Assembly (NCBI GenBank): GCA_019426215.1
Contig: CM033408.1
Location: 20,528,375-20,592,374 of the forward strand
DNA: 64,000 nucleotides
From: Buddleja alternifolia
Taxonomy: Eukaryota; Streptophyta; Magnoliopsida; Lamiales; Scrophulariaceae
Reading direction: 5' to 3'
In this document: in pieces, positions 1-10,662 of the stretch
Numbering within the stretch: position 1 is the first letter of the stretch
Layout of the letters: each line of letters opens with the position of its first letter
Made by a program: the position numbers and the translations under genes
The notes under the pieces: generated by a model
Told to the model about the DNA's origin: nothing
Databases searched by the model: none
Seen by the model: only the letters and a program-made list of their open reading frames with translations

Positions 1-950
1 TTTAAATAACGTTGTATCAACGCTGCCTTTTGAAAAGCCTTTACCAATGAGGAAGATAGAGAGACTGTCATACCATGCTCGGGGTGCTTGCTTAAGCCCA
101 CAAAGTGCTTTGTCTAGCTTATAGACCATACCCTTACCATGATTGTTGATGAATCCTGGTAGTTGCTTCACATATACTTCTTCTTGGAGTTTAACATTCA
201 GGAAGGCACTCTTCACGTCCATCTGATACACTATGAACTTGTTGAATGCTGCATACGCTAGAAACATGCGGATTGCCTCAAGACGAGCTACAGGAGTGTA
301 TGTTTCATCAAAGTCAATACCCTCTTCTTGGCAATATCCTTGAGCTAAGAGTCTGGCCTTGTTCCTTATCACAATGCCATTCTCATCCATCTTGTTTCTA
401 TAAACCCATCTAGTCCTAATAACTCCTTGGTGAGTTGGTCTTGGCACTAGTGTCCAAACCTTATTTCGTTCAAACTGATTAAGCTCTTCTTGCATGACTT
501 CAATCCAACTTGGGTCTCTTAGTGCTTCATCCACTTTCTTAGATTCCATTTGAGATAAAAAAAACTTGTGAACATAGCCTCATCGAGCGTAGCGGCTCTA
601 GTCCTAACAGGCACTTCAATATCTCTAATAATCTACTCAGGTGGATGATCACGCAGCCATAGTCTATCTGGTTGGAAAGGGTTAGGAGGTGGAACAGACG
701 CTTGACGATCAGACGCTTGATTATCCTCTTGCGTAGGCGCTTCAAGTTCACAGATTCTTGTTTGCTCTTGATGATCACTCTCTTCATGATCATCAGCATT
801 TCTTACAATATTGTCCATATTAACCTCACGAGTAATCTTAGGAGGTGGCACTGAGATGTCATCATCGTCGTCAGTATCTTCATCAGTAGTAATCTTAGAT
901 GCTTGATAACATAGATCTTCAACTCCTACATGATTCACATTAACCATACT
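1..950 (-). pseudogene. A1 pol, linker and reverse transcriptase part (broken)
   Basis: The minus-strand frame from about 535 down to 1 is open and reads as a Copia reverse transcriptase N-terminal half: [13 protein letters not shown], then [19 protein letters not shown] and [19 protein letters not shown], ending [14 protein letters not shown] at the window edge. The YVDD catalytic box would follow outside the window. Upstream, 633-947 encodes the acidic linker between integrase and RT (Asp-rich run near 860-880). A stop at 632-634 and an expanded T run near 558 shift the frame between linker and RT. The protein would copy element RNA into cDNA in virus-like particles if intact. Confidence 0.85.
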
Positions 951-992
951 CAGTTCTTGGCTAGCATCATCAAAAACAACATGAATAGATTC

Positions 993-2258
993 CTAAACCT
1001 TCGATTTGATCTTATTTAGGACGTCGAAATTCTTTACATTCTTGGCGTAGCCTAGAAAGATTTCCTCATCCGCTTTAGGATCAAATGTCTTTAGACTTTG
1101 GGATCCATTATTATGGATAAAGCATTTAGAACCAAAGACGTGAAAATGTGAAATATTTCGCTTACGTCCCTTCCATAGTTCATATGGAGTTTTCCCATGC
1201 TGTTTGTTAATCATGCAGCGATTCTGAGTGTAACAGGCATTGGTGATCACTTCGGCCCAAAACCTAGGAGCGAGCTTGGATTCTGCTAACATCGTCCTAG
1301 CAGCTTCCTTAAGCATTCGGTTTTGGCGCTCAGCAACACCATTTTGTTGGGGAGTTCTGGCAGCTGAATACTCATGGTGTATTCCATTCTCTGCACAAAA
1401 CTTCTCAACAATCTTGTTATTAAACTCAGTACCGCGATCGCTTCTTATTCTTGCAACCTTAAGATTTTTCAATATTCGAAGTTGTCGAATAAGCGTTGTT
1501 AACTTGTCACATGTCTCATCTTTGGATGAAAGAAATTCCCCCCCAGTAAATCGAGAGAAATCGTCTACTATCACCAAAGTATACTTTTTACCGCTTACAC
1601 TAATCGTTTGAACAGGTCCAAACAAATCCATGCGAAGTAGTTCAAGTATTCTAGAGGTAGATAGATGAGGTTTTCTCTTAAACGATGACTTAACTTGTTT
1701 ACCCATTTGACAAGCGTCACAAAGGCGATCCTTATGAAATGGTCCATTTGGTAATCCCTCTACAAGATTTTGACTTATAAGCTGAGAGATTGTTTTGAAG
1801 TTGAGGTGATTCATTTTTCTATGCCATAACCAACCCATTTTAGATTCATTTTTAGCAACAAAACATGTTGGGTTGTTATCAAGTGTTGAACCCCAATCTA
1901 CCAAATATACGTTGTTAGTTCTTTTATCCTTCAATTTAGTAGACTTAGTCTTAGCGTCATTTATATAGCAACAGTCACTTGAGAATATGACTTCAAAGCC
2001 TTTATCACAAAATTGACTTATGCTTAATAAATTGTGCTTCAGACCCTCAACATAATAAACATCACTTATCATGATGCTCCCCCTATGCATAGTACCTATA
2101 CCTTTAGTTTTACCTTGGGAGTTGTCACCAAATACAACCTGAGGACCATTGGCAGCTCGATAGTTGATCAGAAGTTCTTTGGAACCAGTCATGTGCCTTA
2201 ACGATCCACTATCGAAGTACCACACAGATGTATCGGCTCTAGCTCTAGGTACATACAA
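993..2258 (-). pseudogene. A1 pol, protease end and integrase
   Basis: Open frame of about 420 codons. It begins after the gag stop with the protease-type motif VWYFDSGSLRHMTGS, then the integrase zinc-binding segment WHRKMNHLNF...CDACQMGKQ (HHCC), then the DD(35)E core: Asp in RMDLFGP, Asp in RSDRGTEF and Glu in QQNGVAERQN, all present. The conserved Trp of the RYTWVEF-type motif is Gly here (RFTGGEF). The frame ends at a TAG at 993-995, where the sibling element B has a Glu codon at the same place (KV-E-ESIHVV). Integrase would insert cDNA into the genome; this copy is cut off from its RT by that stop. Confidence 0.87.
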
Positions 2259-2272
2259 CCAAAAGGGAAGTT

Positions 2273-3541
2273 CTATTTCTGTTCAGGTACCCATTGTTGT
2301 TTGGGTCCTTTAACATTAGTAACATTGTTAGTTTGAATTGGAGCTTTAGGAACCCATATTTTCCTGGTCTTCATTTTAGGAATACTGGCCTTTTTCGGTT
2401 TCACTACGTGTTGTGTGTGCTTTTTGGGTGTATAATAATATCCTTGATTATAATGGTAGTCATAATCATAATCATCATAGTATCGATAATATGATCTTGA
2501 CTGTCTTGGATATTGACGCTGATATTTCCTTGGCGCTGGCTTGGGTTGCACTTTTGGTGCTGGACGCTTAGCTCTTGATTCACAATGGTCAGACTTATCT
2601 TTAGCCTTTTGAGCGTTTGGATAGACCCGTCTTTGTGGATCATTTGCCTTAGCCTTACCCTTGCTTGAGTTAGCTTTGACTTTCTCATTTGGCCTCTTAC
2701 CATTGTCACTAGGTTCATTTTGTGTTTGACCTTGTGAACCTATCTCAACAAAGATAACATCCTTTCCTTTGTTCTTTGCCGTAACATTAGATTTATTAGG
2801 TTGTTTACCGAGTTTATCGCATCCTAAACCGGTCTTTTCACCAAATAATCTAGTTACTTCAGTCACATTATCCAACTTTCTAGAAGCTTTTGATAATGAT
2901 GAGATAAACTGCTCTGATTTAGCAAGTCTAGCGATCAAATCAGCTTCTCTCTTGACTATTATATCAAGATTACTTTTTAATTGAATAATTTCACTCTCAA
3001 GCGATTGGTTCTTCTCAATGCACTATTGCTGAACTTGCAACTCTGCTTTGAGTGTTACTTTATCTCTTGTGAGTGATGAGATAATAGCGAGATCATTTTG
3101 ATATATTTTGGCCGCTTCTTGACATTCATTGTAGTATTCTTTGACTTTGTCAAGTAATTCATCATAAGAGAGAGGAATAGATAATTCATTGATTACTTCA
3201 GGAGACGCTTCACCATTTATGGCCATGAGACATATGAGCGTTGAGTCATCTAATGGCTCATCATCGTCACTACTCTCCTCTGATGATTCTAAATCTTTAG
3301 GTGCGGATGCTGGTTCTGATTCCGCTAGCAAACCTTGTTGACGAAGGTTGCTCTTGAATTGGTTTCTATCCAGGTAATCGTGCCTTGAGGGCTTGGATAC
3401 GTTTGGATAAGGACAATTTACCTTGTAGTGCCCTGGTTTCCTGTAATTATAACAAAGATTAGTTTTTATCTTTTTTTCATTTGTTAACCTTGCAATGTGT
3501 GGTTTTGAGACCACTGGAGCTGAAGTCCTATTTATAGGCAT
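2273..3541 (-). pseudogene. A1 gag, truncated at its N-terminus and fused to LTR sequence
   Basis: One reading frame with a single internal TAG at 3023-3025. The 5' part has the retroviral-type zinc knuckle NLCYNYRKPGHYKVNC, in which the second Cys of CX2C is Tyr. Then come an acidic Ser/Asp/Glu stretch (SSEESSDDDEP), a coiled-coil-like region, and a basic Tyr/Lys/Pro-rich C-terminal tail ending ...WVPEQK. This long post-knuckle gag is typical of the Sirevirus/SIRE-Maximus lineage. The N-terminal capsid domain, 5' UTR and primer-binding site are missing. The first codons come from the LTR TATA region (3521-3541), joined directly to gag. Confidence 0.85.
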
Positions 3542-4153
3542 TCTTAGAAAAAGTGTCCGTCTGACACATACAAGAGCGCGTGTTTCTCACTTTCGCGAGT
3601 GAACCACTTTAGTCCTATTTCCTGCTGCACAAAAGTTGGTGTTGCAGTCTTTGAATAATTGACAGTCCAATAGGTGGCTTCTCCGTACGTCTGAAACTAC
3701 TTATCACATTTAATGCTCTTATCAGCATTTAATGCATTTGAATTAAATGCCCGTTGGCACTTAATGCTTTGAGAATATTTGCATTAAAACTCCTTCTGGA
3801 CTTAGAAATAAATTCAGGTGAAATCAGTCATTGATAGACGCATATTCAACCGTGAATCACTTCTATCCTAAAAGGTGACGCTTGGTGTAACTGGTCATTC
3901 TAGACGCTTGGAATCTTCATCTTTATTCAGACTTCGGGCGCTTGAGTCTTCAGACCTTACTTCTGATAAACTCACTCAGAACATATCAGACGCTCAGTCT
4001 AAGACAACTTAACCTAACAATCTAGAATAAAAAATAAAATAAAGCCTATTACAAATCTAACGCTTCAAAGCTGAAAACAAACTTACATATTTTGGGGTCT
4101 AACAAAAAGACCTAATTGTCATCATCAAAACATCTAACATGAAATTCCTAACA
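3521..4153 (-). repeat. A1 5' LTR remnant (U3 only)
   Basis: Minus-strand sequence from 4153 matches the first about 650 bp of the solo LTR at 59183: TGTTAGGAATTTCATGTTAG start, repeated GCGTCT-type motifs, short repeats of CATTAAATGC, and TATA box CTATAAATAGG near 3529-3539. It ends at 3521, where gag sequence starts, so the rest of the LTR (R, U5) is deleted. Confidence 0.85.
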
Positions 4154-4825
4154 CTTAAGTTAGATAATGATGAAAGTGGAAAGAAAATTGATATCACTAA
4201 TTATAGAGGTATCATTGGATCACTTCTTTATCTTACCGCTAGTAGACCCGATATTATATTTTCGGTATGCATGTGTGCACGCTTTCAAGCTGATTCTAGA
4301 GAATCACACTTAAATGCTGCCAAGAAGATCCTTTAATACCTAAAAGGCACACAAAATGTGGGCTTATGGTATCCAAGGGACTCTCCTTTTGAGCTAATTG
4401 GTTATTCAGACGTAGATTTTGCAGGATGCAAACTAGATAGAAAAAGTACGAGTGGTACATGTCAATTTCTAGGTGATAGACTAATTTCGTGGCATAGTAA
4501 GAAACAATAATCCATAGCGACTTCTACCGCTGAAGCAGAGTATGTAGCCGCTGGGAGCTGTTGTGCACAAATCCTTTGGATGAGGTAACAACTTAGAGAT
4601 TATGGAACAATCCTAGGTCCTACCCCAATCCATTGTGATGACCAAAGCGCTTTAGCAATGACCCAAAACCCTGTCCTTCATTCTAGAACCAAACACATTG
4701 ACATTCGATACCATTTCTTGTGTGACCATGTTCAAAAGAAAGATATCTCCATATACTTCATTGGAACTGATAAACAATTGGCAGATATCTTCACTAAAGC
4801 GTTCAACGAACAACGCTCACTTTGA
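4154..4825 (+). pseudogene. A2 pol, RT C-terminus and RNase H
   Basis: Begins abruptly at LKLDNDESGKK, exactly where A1 inserted, and continues through GSLLYLTASRPDI and the RNase H motifs DFAGC, EAEYVAA, CDDQSALAM and the terminal DKQLADIFTK. Alignment with the open C copy (32281-33438) shows nonsense changes: TAA after KKIL near 4335, TAA after SKKQ near 4508, and TAA after LWMR near 4587. The C-terminus is shortened by a small deletion. The product would remove RNA from the RNA/cDNA hybrid; it is dead here. Confidence 0.85.
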
Positions 4826-5738
4826 GAAGTGAATTTGGTATGATCGACTTAAATGCTTAAATCATAAAGCATCATATTTTATAGGCATACAATTTAGGGA
4901 GAATCCACTTTAAATTATGTGCAAAGTGTCTTTCAAAATTGAAATGAGTTATCAATTTTAGGGGGAACTTTTAAATTGTACTTGTTTCAATCTATGAGCG
5001 ACTATGATAAAAAATGACTTTAAAAATTCTTATGCATTGATCACTAGCGCTTATCTATGATGCATGACAAAATCAATCTCTAATAAAATTAAATGAAAAC
5101 ATCTTAAAATACCAAGCGATTTTTTTGAATCAAAAATCTTCAAGAAAATGAACTTTATTAAAAAGACTTTAGCGCTTAAGAATATTCCCAGTTAAACACC
5201 AAGTAACTTTTTCTAAAATCCATGCATAGTTTTCATCGCCAAAAGAAAGTGTGTGGATAAGTCCAAAAAATTAGATTTGACAACTGCCTACACGTGCTAT
5301 AAATCAAACTGACGGTTAATGATTCCTATCTAAAAACTAGGCGGTACAGTAACTGCACCTGTCTGAGTACGTGTCAGTGTACTATCAGGCGCGTGTAATT
5401 CACGCTGAAAATTTCAAAATTATTCAAACGTTTTGAAAAAGTAACTGCGGATTTCAAACTTTTATAATTCACAGTTGTTACCCTATTTTACTGCACTTTT
5501 TGACATCCATATTTTTGAGTTAATGGCTTAGGTTTAATTTTTGTTATTTTCAAAATTTATTTCTATACACGTGTCATTCATCTAATAGTTGAGGAGTTAT
5601 CTTTTGCCTCCTATTGAAACCCCTCACCATCTTTACAGTAAAACTTTATCGCTTTCAAATACATCTACTGTAAAAGTTTTTCTCTATAAGGCAAAAAGAA
5701 TCCTTTCTCTCCTCAGCCAAAACTTTTTTCGTTCATCA
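4826..5738 (+). promoter_or_regulatory. A2 spacer between pol and ORF3, with conserved G-box and TATA-like box
   Basis: No coding potential. The segment aligns with 16765-17471 in B and 33439-34308 in C. Shared landmarks: a CACGTG G-box at 5568-5573, a TATA-like CTATTGAAAC at 5611-5620 (CTATTTAAACCC in B and C), and a pyrimidine-rich leader with TTTACAGTAAAA just before the ORF3 start at 5739. Spacing from G-box to ATG is about 170 bp in all copies. I infer a dedicated promoter and 5' leader for ORF3; a transcript would be needed to prove it. Confidence 0.5.
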
Positions 5739-6967
5739 ATGGCGCCCAAATCTTCAAAATCTACTGCCGGAAAATCTTCCAAATCTGAAAAACCAGTCAC
5801 TGTTAATGCCAGATTTCTTGTTAACTGGGACTACCTTCATGACAACCAGAACTTCTGTCTAAGGACTGTTCTTCCCTTGGGCCAAGAGTTTGGTTTGCGC
5901 GATATGATTACTTCCTTTTCAAACATTCATGAGGAAGAAGCCTTATTCTTCTTCAAAAATGTAAAAATCTCCGACGATGGAAACTCCATTTCTTGCGTCT
6001 TTCCCTTTGCTTGTGAGACCTTGTTCTCACCCCTCAACTCATATCGTCTTTACTAAATTTGCCAAACGATGGTGGCGAAGTTGAGAATGTTACTCTCGGA
6101 GATGCTACCAAAGTCTGGGCTTTGATCAAGAAAGAAGATGTTGAAGCTGCTTGCGAACCCAACTTCAAGAAGAATGACATGAAGGGAGAATATGTCATTC
6201 TTGCTAACATCTACGTGAAGATGATAGAGTGTAGGAAGGGTAGTTTCGATAAGGTTTCCAACCTTCAGTACAAAATAATGGTTGCCATCCTGACCAAGTT
6301 GAAAATCAATTGGTCGCTTTATATTTTCAATCACTTCAAGGCAGCGATGGCCAAGTCGGTTAATCCCAAACCTTATGAGATTATATGTAGTCGTATTCTT
6401 AGAGCTAGCAGTTTTGCCAACGCCGCTGGAAAGAAAGTCCCAGCGCTGAAGTTCTATGGGAAGAAGATGATCAGCGAGCTGCTCAAACCAAGGCAACATG
6501 GTCGTGCAGTGGTTCCCAAGGAAAAGCGTGAGCGACTCCTTGCGAAAGGGATTGTTTGCAGTGATGATGAAGAACAAGTGACTTCGTCTTCATCATCATC
6601 AGAAAAAGTGGCAGTAGTGGTAAAGCGACCTAAAAAAAACACACTGTCAAGGTCGATGAGCCAGCCAAGCCAACAAAGAAACAAAAGAAGAAGTCGAAGC
6701 CCAAAAAGAAACAGAAGTCTCCCTCTCCTTCTCCCAAACCGCCCTCTTCTCCTCCAGCGTTTATCTTCTCTCCAGAAGAAGAAGTACCGCTAGCCCACAA
6801 GCGTACTTCTTTATCCACTCCAGCTGCGTCAACAAGTGCTCCAGTCGAGCCAGCGCTTGAAGAGCCAACGAGTGTTCCTCCTATTTCTTCAGACGTTGTT
6901 CCTGAATCTTCACCAGAGCCTACAGCTGCTCCTGGAGCTCTCTCAACAGAGCTTGGTGATTATCAGG

Positions 6968-7046
6968 GTAAGTACTTGTCTTAGACAAAGTATTTTATCC
7001 TTTCCTATATTTTTGTTTTAACACTAGGATTAAATTGCTCTTTCAG
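6968..7046 (+). other. A2 ORF3 intron 1
   Basis: Donor CAGG|GTAAGTACTTG and acceptor TTGCTCTTTCAG. It is 79 bp, not a multiple of three, and contains stops; removal joins exons in frame (phase 1, codon G|AG). Same position and phase as in B and C. Confidence 0.75.
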
Positions 7047-7232
7047 AGTTTAGCGAATATAGAATCCAGCATACTCTAAATATTTTAGAAGGATTCAAAA
7101 TTCCTATTCAAGTTGTTCCCTTCACTTCTTTTCTCAATTTAGATCCTGAAGAAATGGTCCCGGAGTCTGAGGAAACTGTACCAAAAGTTGAAACAGATCA
7201 AGTGACTTCGTCAGTCAATGATAGTCCTCAGG

Positions 7233-7312
7233 GTAAGTGTTATAGTCTTTTGTTTATATTTTCTACTTAGTAGAAATTTTGCTTACTTTTCTCAAACGCT
7301 TGCTTGTATCAG
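7233..7312 (+). other. A2 ORF3 intron 2
   Basis: Donor CTCAGG|GTAAGTG and acceptor TTGTATCAG, 80 bp, phase 1 (G|CT). Exon 2 between the introns is 186 bp, the same length as in B and C. Confidence 0.77.
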
Positions 7313-10300
7313 CTCAAAATGCCATGAACATTGATGCACCTCCACCTTTTGAGATTCCTGTTGAAGTGGATGTAGACATGGCAACAGTTGTGGATATCGC
7401 TAAGAAAATAGCCCAAGTCCTTCCTGACACTAAAACATCTCCAGTCAGTGAAGCGACTGTGCATTGCTGAGCAATCGATAGAAGTGGCTCCTATCCCAAC
7501 AGAATCTATTACCTTTGTCCCTACTCCAACCGGATCTTCTCCTTATGTCATAAATTTCTTTCCTCGTGGCTATGATGCAAATGCTGAATTCTAATTTGCC
7601 ACCAGGGAGCTTAACACCAGACAATTGGTCGATATGGAGATAAACTTTCAAAACACTCTCCATAGGACTGATGTCTCCAATTCTTCTAAGTTCAATTTCT
7701 TCGAGCGCTTCACTGATTTGGCTCTCTACAATCTTAGCGTCTTCAATCTCGCCTTGCATATATTCGGCGACCAACGTTCAGCATGGCAGAATTTGACGAG
7801 AAGCGTTTAAACTTTACTGGCCATTCTGAAGAATCTTTTTATCCTTTGCTCCAGAACAAGATCGTCAACAAGAATCCCCATATGGCTGATTGGTCAAAGA
7901 ATCCTGATGAAGAAATTCTTAACAAGATTGGATACTCTGCCTACCCCAAAGTAGTTCAGTCTCCTCAGAATGCTCTATCTCCAAAGCCCCTCAGATTGTG
8001 GAAAGGAAAGAGACCAGTTATCGCTGAGCATCCCAATCCTATTAACGCTTGGATAGAAACTGAACCTCACGAGTACCATGCAAGATTATGGGATGAGGAC
8101 TATGATGAAGAAACATAACGCTTTGAGAAATTCCTTGCCGCTAGAAAGGATCAGAAGAAAGCTGACAAGCTTGGCAAGCGGTGGATGATAGATACATCTA
8201 GATGGGCTGAAGAGTTCGTTTTACACTTCTACTCTCTTGAAGAACTCCTGAGATATCCATTCTTATTTGAATTTGGAATCGAATATAGATGCCGAGGGTT
8301 TGCTACCTTTTTACTTCAACAGCGTCAGCATATTGCCAGAAACATTAGCGATCTGCCAACTTACAGGCAACCTATTAAATGCCACATCTACCAACAGCTA
8401 GCCTTATTCAGTCAAGGAGGACACTATGTGTTTTACCCTCATCAAGCATTTGTTCAACGCATCTTTCCAGATCTAAACGAAGATGCCTCCATCAGTAAAC
8501 TACCTCTTTTTCCAGGACAAAATAAAGTTCCTTTGAGCATTGATAATGATCACGCTGAGTTTGCTAAGTTCTATAGAGACAGAAGAGCAGTGATAGAGAA
8601 TGCACAAGCGATGGATATCACTTTTAACCACTATTCTGGGTTAAGTGACTTTCGAGGATACAACCTTCATCCTGTGCTCTTTTGCCAACAAAACATCCAA
8701 GTGGCCAAGATAATATCGCTGATCAGGCCAGTGGACCAAGAAACAGCTTAAGCGCTTATGCCTTATTTATTAGACTTCAACAACTCTTACATTTTAGGAG
8801 TTGATCTGCCAGAAGATGTACAACTTGCACTTAGCACTGAAGAGCGCGAAGACGCTGTATTCTTTATTTTGTAGACCAACCTGATAATTCCAAGGCATAT
8901 TATGGAAGTGATTGGCCCCCTTTGGATCATGGTTGTTGAGAATCCATCTCCTTCCATAGAGATTGTTGAGATCGAAGAGGACCAAACTCCTGCAGTGGAA
9001 ATCGCCTAACCCACAGAAACTAACTTGCAAACTGAAGTTGCCCCCAGCAATCAAGCAATCGAGGTTCCTCTCATTGAAAAAATTGTTCAGATTGAGGCAG
9101 CTACTCAATCTATTGCCTCAGTGATAGATGAAGTTCATGCAGAAATTGCCGAAGAGCCGTTTATTAGAGATAAAACCAAAGGCAAGGCTGCAGTTTCAAG
9201 ATCTTACGGACTCATTCCATCTGCTAAGTGTTTTTCCTCCTCTGATTCAGTTTCGACAAGTGATCAAGAGACTCGAGACTTTAGAAGAGCTGTTAGAAAC
9301 TCGCTCAATACCATCGAGGGTTCCTGCTCTAAGATGCTTGAAGATAATGAGAGGAATATTACGCTGGTCTCTGACACTCGAAGTCGTGATATTGCAAATT
9401 CTACAACAAAGAGCACCATAGCAATCATGGATAGCATATCACCACTGATCACTACTCTTTCTGAAGAATTCAATCGGACGTTTGCCCAGAATGCATCAGC
9501 TGATACTGAGCATCACAATACTTCCAATTTAATCTCTCAAAGTATCGCTGAGCAAGTTACTCTTTTGATAGATGACTTCAAGCTTCTTTGTTGGGACATC
9601 GCTGAATTAAAGACCTCCCTTGATGATGCCAAGAAGGGAAAAGATCTTAAAGAAAAGTCCCAGACCAAGGCCATCTCTAAGACAGACAACAAGCACTGGA
9701 GATCTACGTTCGAGGAGATAGTGAGCCTAAAGAAAATTCTTACTGAGAAGCGAAAGCCTAGATATTATCAAGGCATGCACTTGCTTCCGGACTTAGACGT
9801 TGAGTTCTTAGAGAGCATGGGTTTTCACCAATATGCCGGATCGCTTAGAAGACCTATCAGCAAGAAATCCACCAAGGATAGAAGACAAGACATTTGCCAT
9901 GACTTGATCTGAGAACTTGGAATCCCTCCGAGGGATTGGGTGGAAAGGTTGATGGAGTTGGAAAAAAGCGCTAGACAGAGAAAACATGACTACAATGAAG
10001 TCTATCATACAATCATGATAGATGTTGAGAGACTTCTACTGGACTTAGCAACTGAAATCTATCAAGAAGAAGATGCAAATGCGAAGCGACAGAAAAGATG
10101 AATGCTTATGTTGTCCTATATATTTCTGTTTGTTGCTTTAAATTATTTTTTTCAGTTGTAAATCATGCATGCTTAATCCTTCCATATGAATGAATGAATG
10201 ATTTAACGCTGAAAAAACTTGTTAAAGCTAATCTAACTTTAGCTAACTTTACTAACTTTCCAAACGCTAACGTATAATTATATTTTGGACTTTTCTTTGA

Positions 10301-10348
10301 ACTCTTAATTTATAAAAGAGTTATAAGAGTTAAAGTCTTGACATCATC

Positions 10349-10362
10349 AAAAAGGAGGAAAT
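10349..10362 (+). other. A2 polypurine tract
   Basis: AAAAAGGAGGAAAT lies directly before the 3' LTR terminus TGTTAGG, preceded by the CATCATC run typical of Sireviruses. It would prime plus-strand DNA synthesis. Confidence 0.8.
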
Positions 10363-10662
10363 TGTTAGGAATTTCACGTTAGATGTTTCGATGATGACAA
10401 GATAGGATTTTATGTTAGACCCCAAAATATAATGTAAGTTTTTGTTTTCATAGATCAATTGTATAAGCGTTTGAAAGTATGTAATTTTGTTAGGCTTGTA
10501 ATTTTTATCTTTATAGATTTTAAACTAAGTATTAGATGTCGAATCGCTAATAGAATTCTAGGTGAGTCTATTAGAGATGAAGTTGACGATCAGCGTCTGA
10601 AGTCAAATGAAGATGAAGATTTGTTCTTAGCGTATGTCAAACTCTAAAGGACCATTTCAGGA
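10363..10662 (+). repeat. A2 3' LTR, left piece
   Basis: Starts TGTTAGGAATTTCACG and matches the first about 300 bp of the LTRs at 10663 and 21178. It stops at CAGGA (10658-10662), the TSD of element B. The result looks like a 300-bp tandem duplication but is two LTR starts brought together by insertion. Confidence 0.88.

Larger units (their letters stand above)
1..4153 (-). mobile_element. Element A1: Sirevirus-like Ty1/Copia retrotransposon, partial, minus strand
   Basis: Reading the minus strand from 4153 gives a truncated 5' LTR, gag, protease/integrase and reverse transcriptase, running off the window start. Order gag-IN-RT is diagnostic of Ty1/Copia. The right end is a perfect LTR terminus (TGTTAGGAATTTC on the minus strand), followed at once by RT sequence of a plus-strand relative (A2), so A1 inserted into A2. 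Its TSD partner lies outside the window. The LTR type matches the solo LTR at 59183-60763 better than the LTRs of A2, B and C. Internal stops and frameshifts show it is inactive. Confidence 0.88.
5739..10101 (+). pseudogene. A2 ORF3: extra 3' gene with two introns (unknown function)
   Basis: Starts MAPKSSKSTAGKSSK and ends ...AKRQKR just before the polypurine tract; about 1,400 codons when introns 6968-7046 and 7233-7312 are removed. Exon 1: a globular region (NWDYL, LFFFKN, then VAILTKLKINWSLYIFNHF) recalling, from memory, plant transposon-associated domains; then a Ser-rich acidic stretch and Lys/Pro-rich tail. Exon 2 is 62 codons, exon 3 holds the rest, with a conserved DKTKGKA patch and coiled-coil-like C-terminus. 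No signal peptide or transmembrane segment is evident. Damage includes a small deletion/frameshift near 6015-6050, a frameshift near 7467, and stops near 8116, 8749, 8871 and 9909. Function unknown; similar genes sit at the same place in B and C. Confidence 0.75.
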
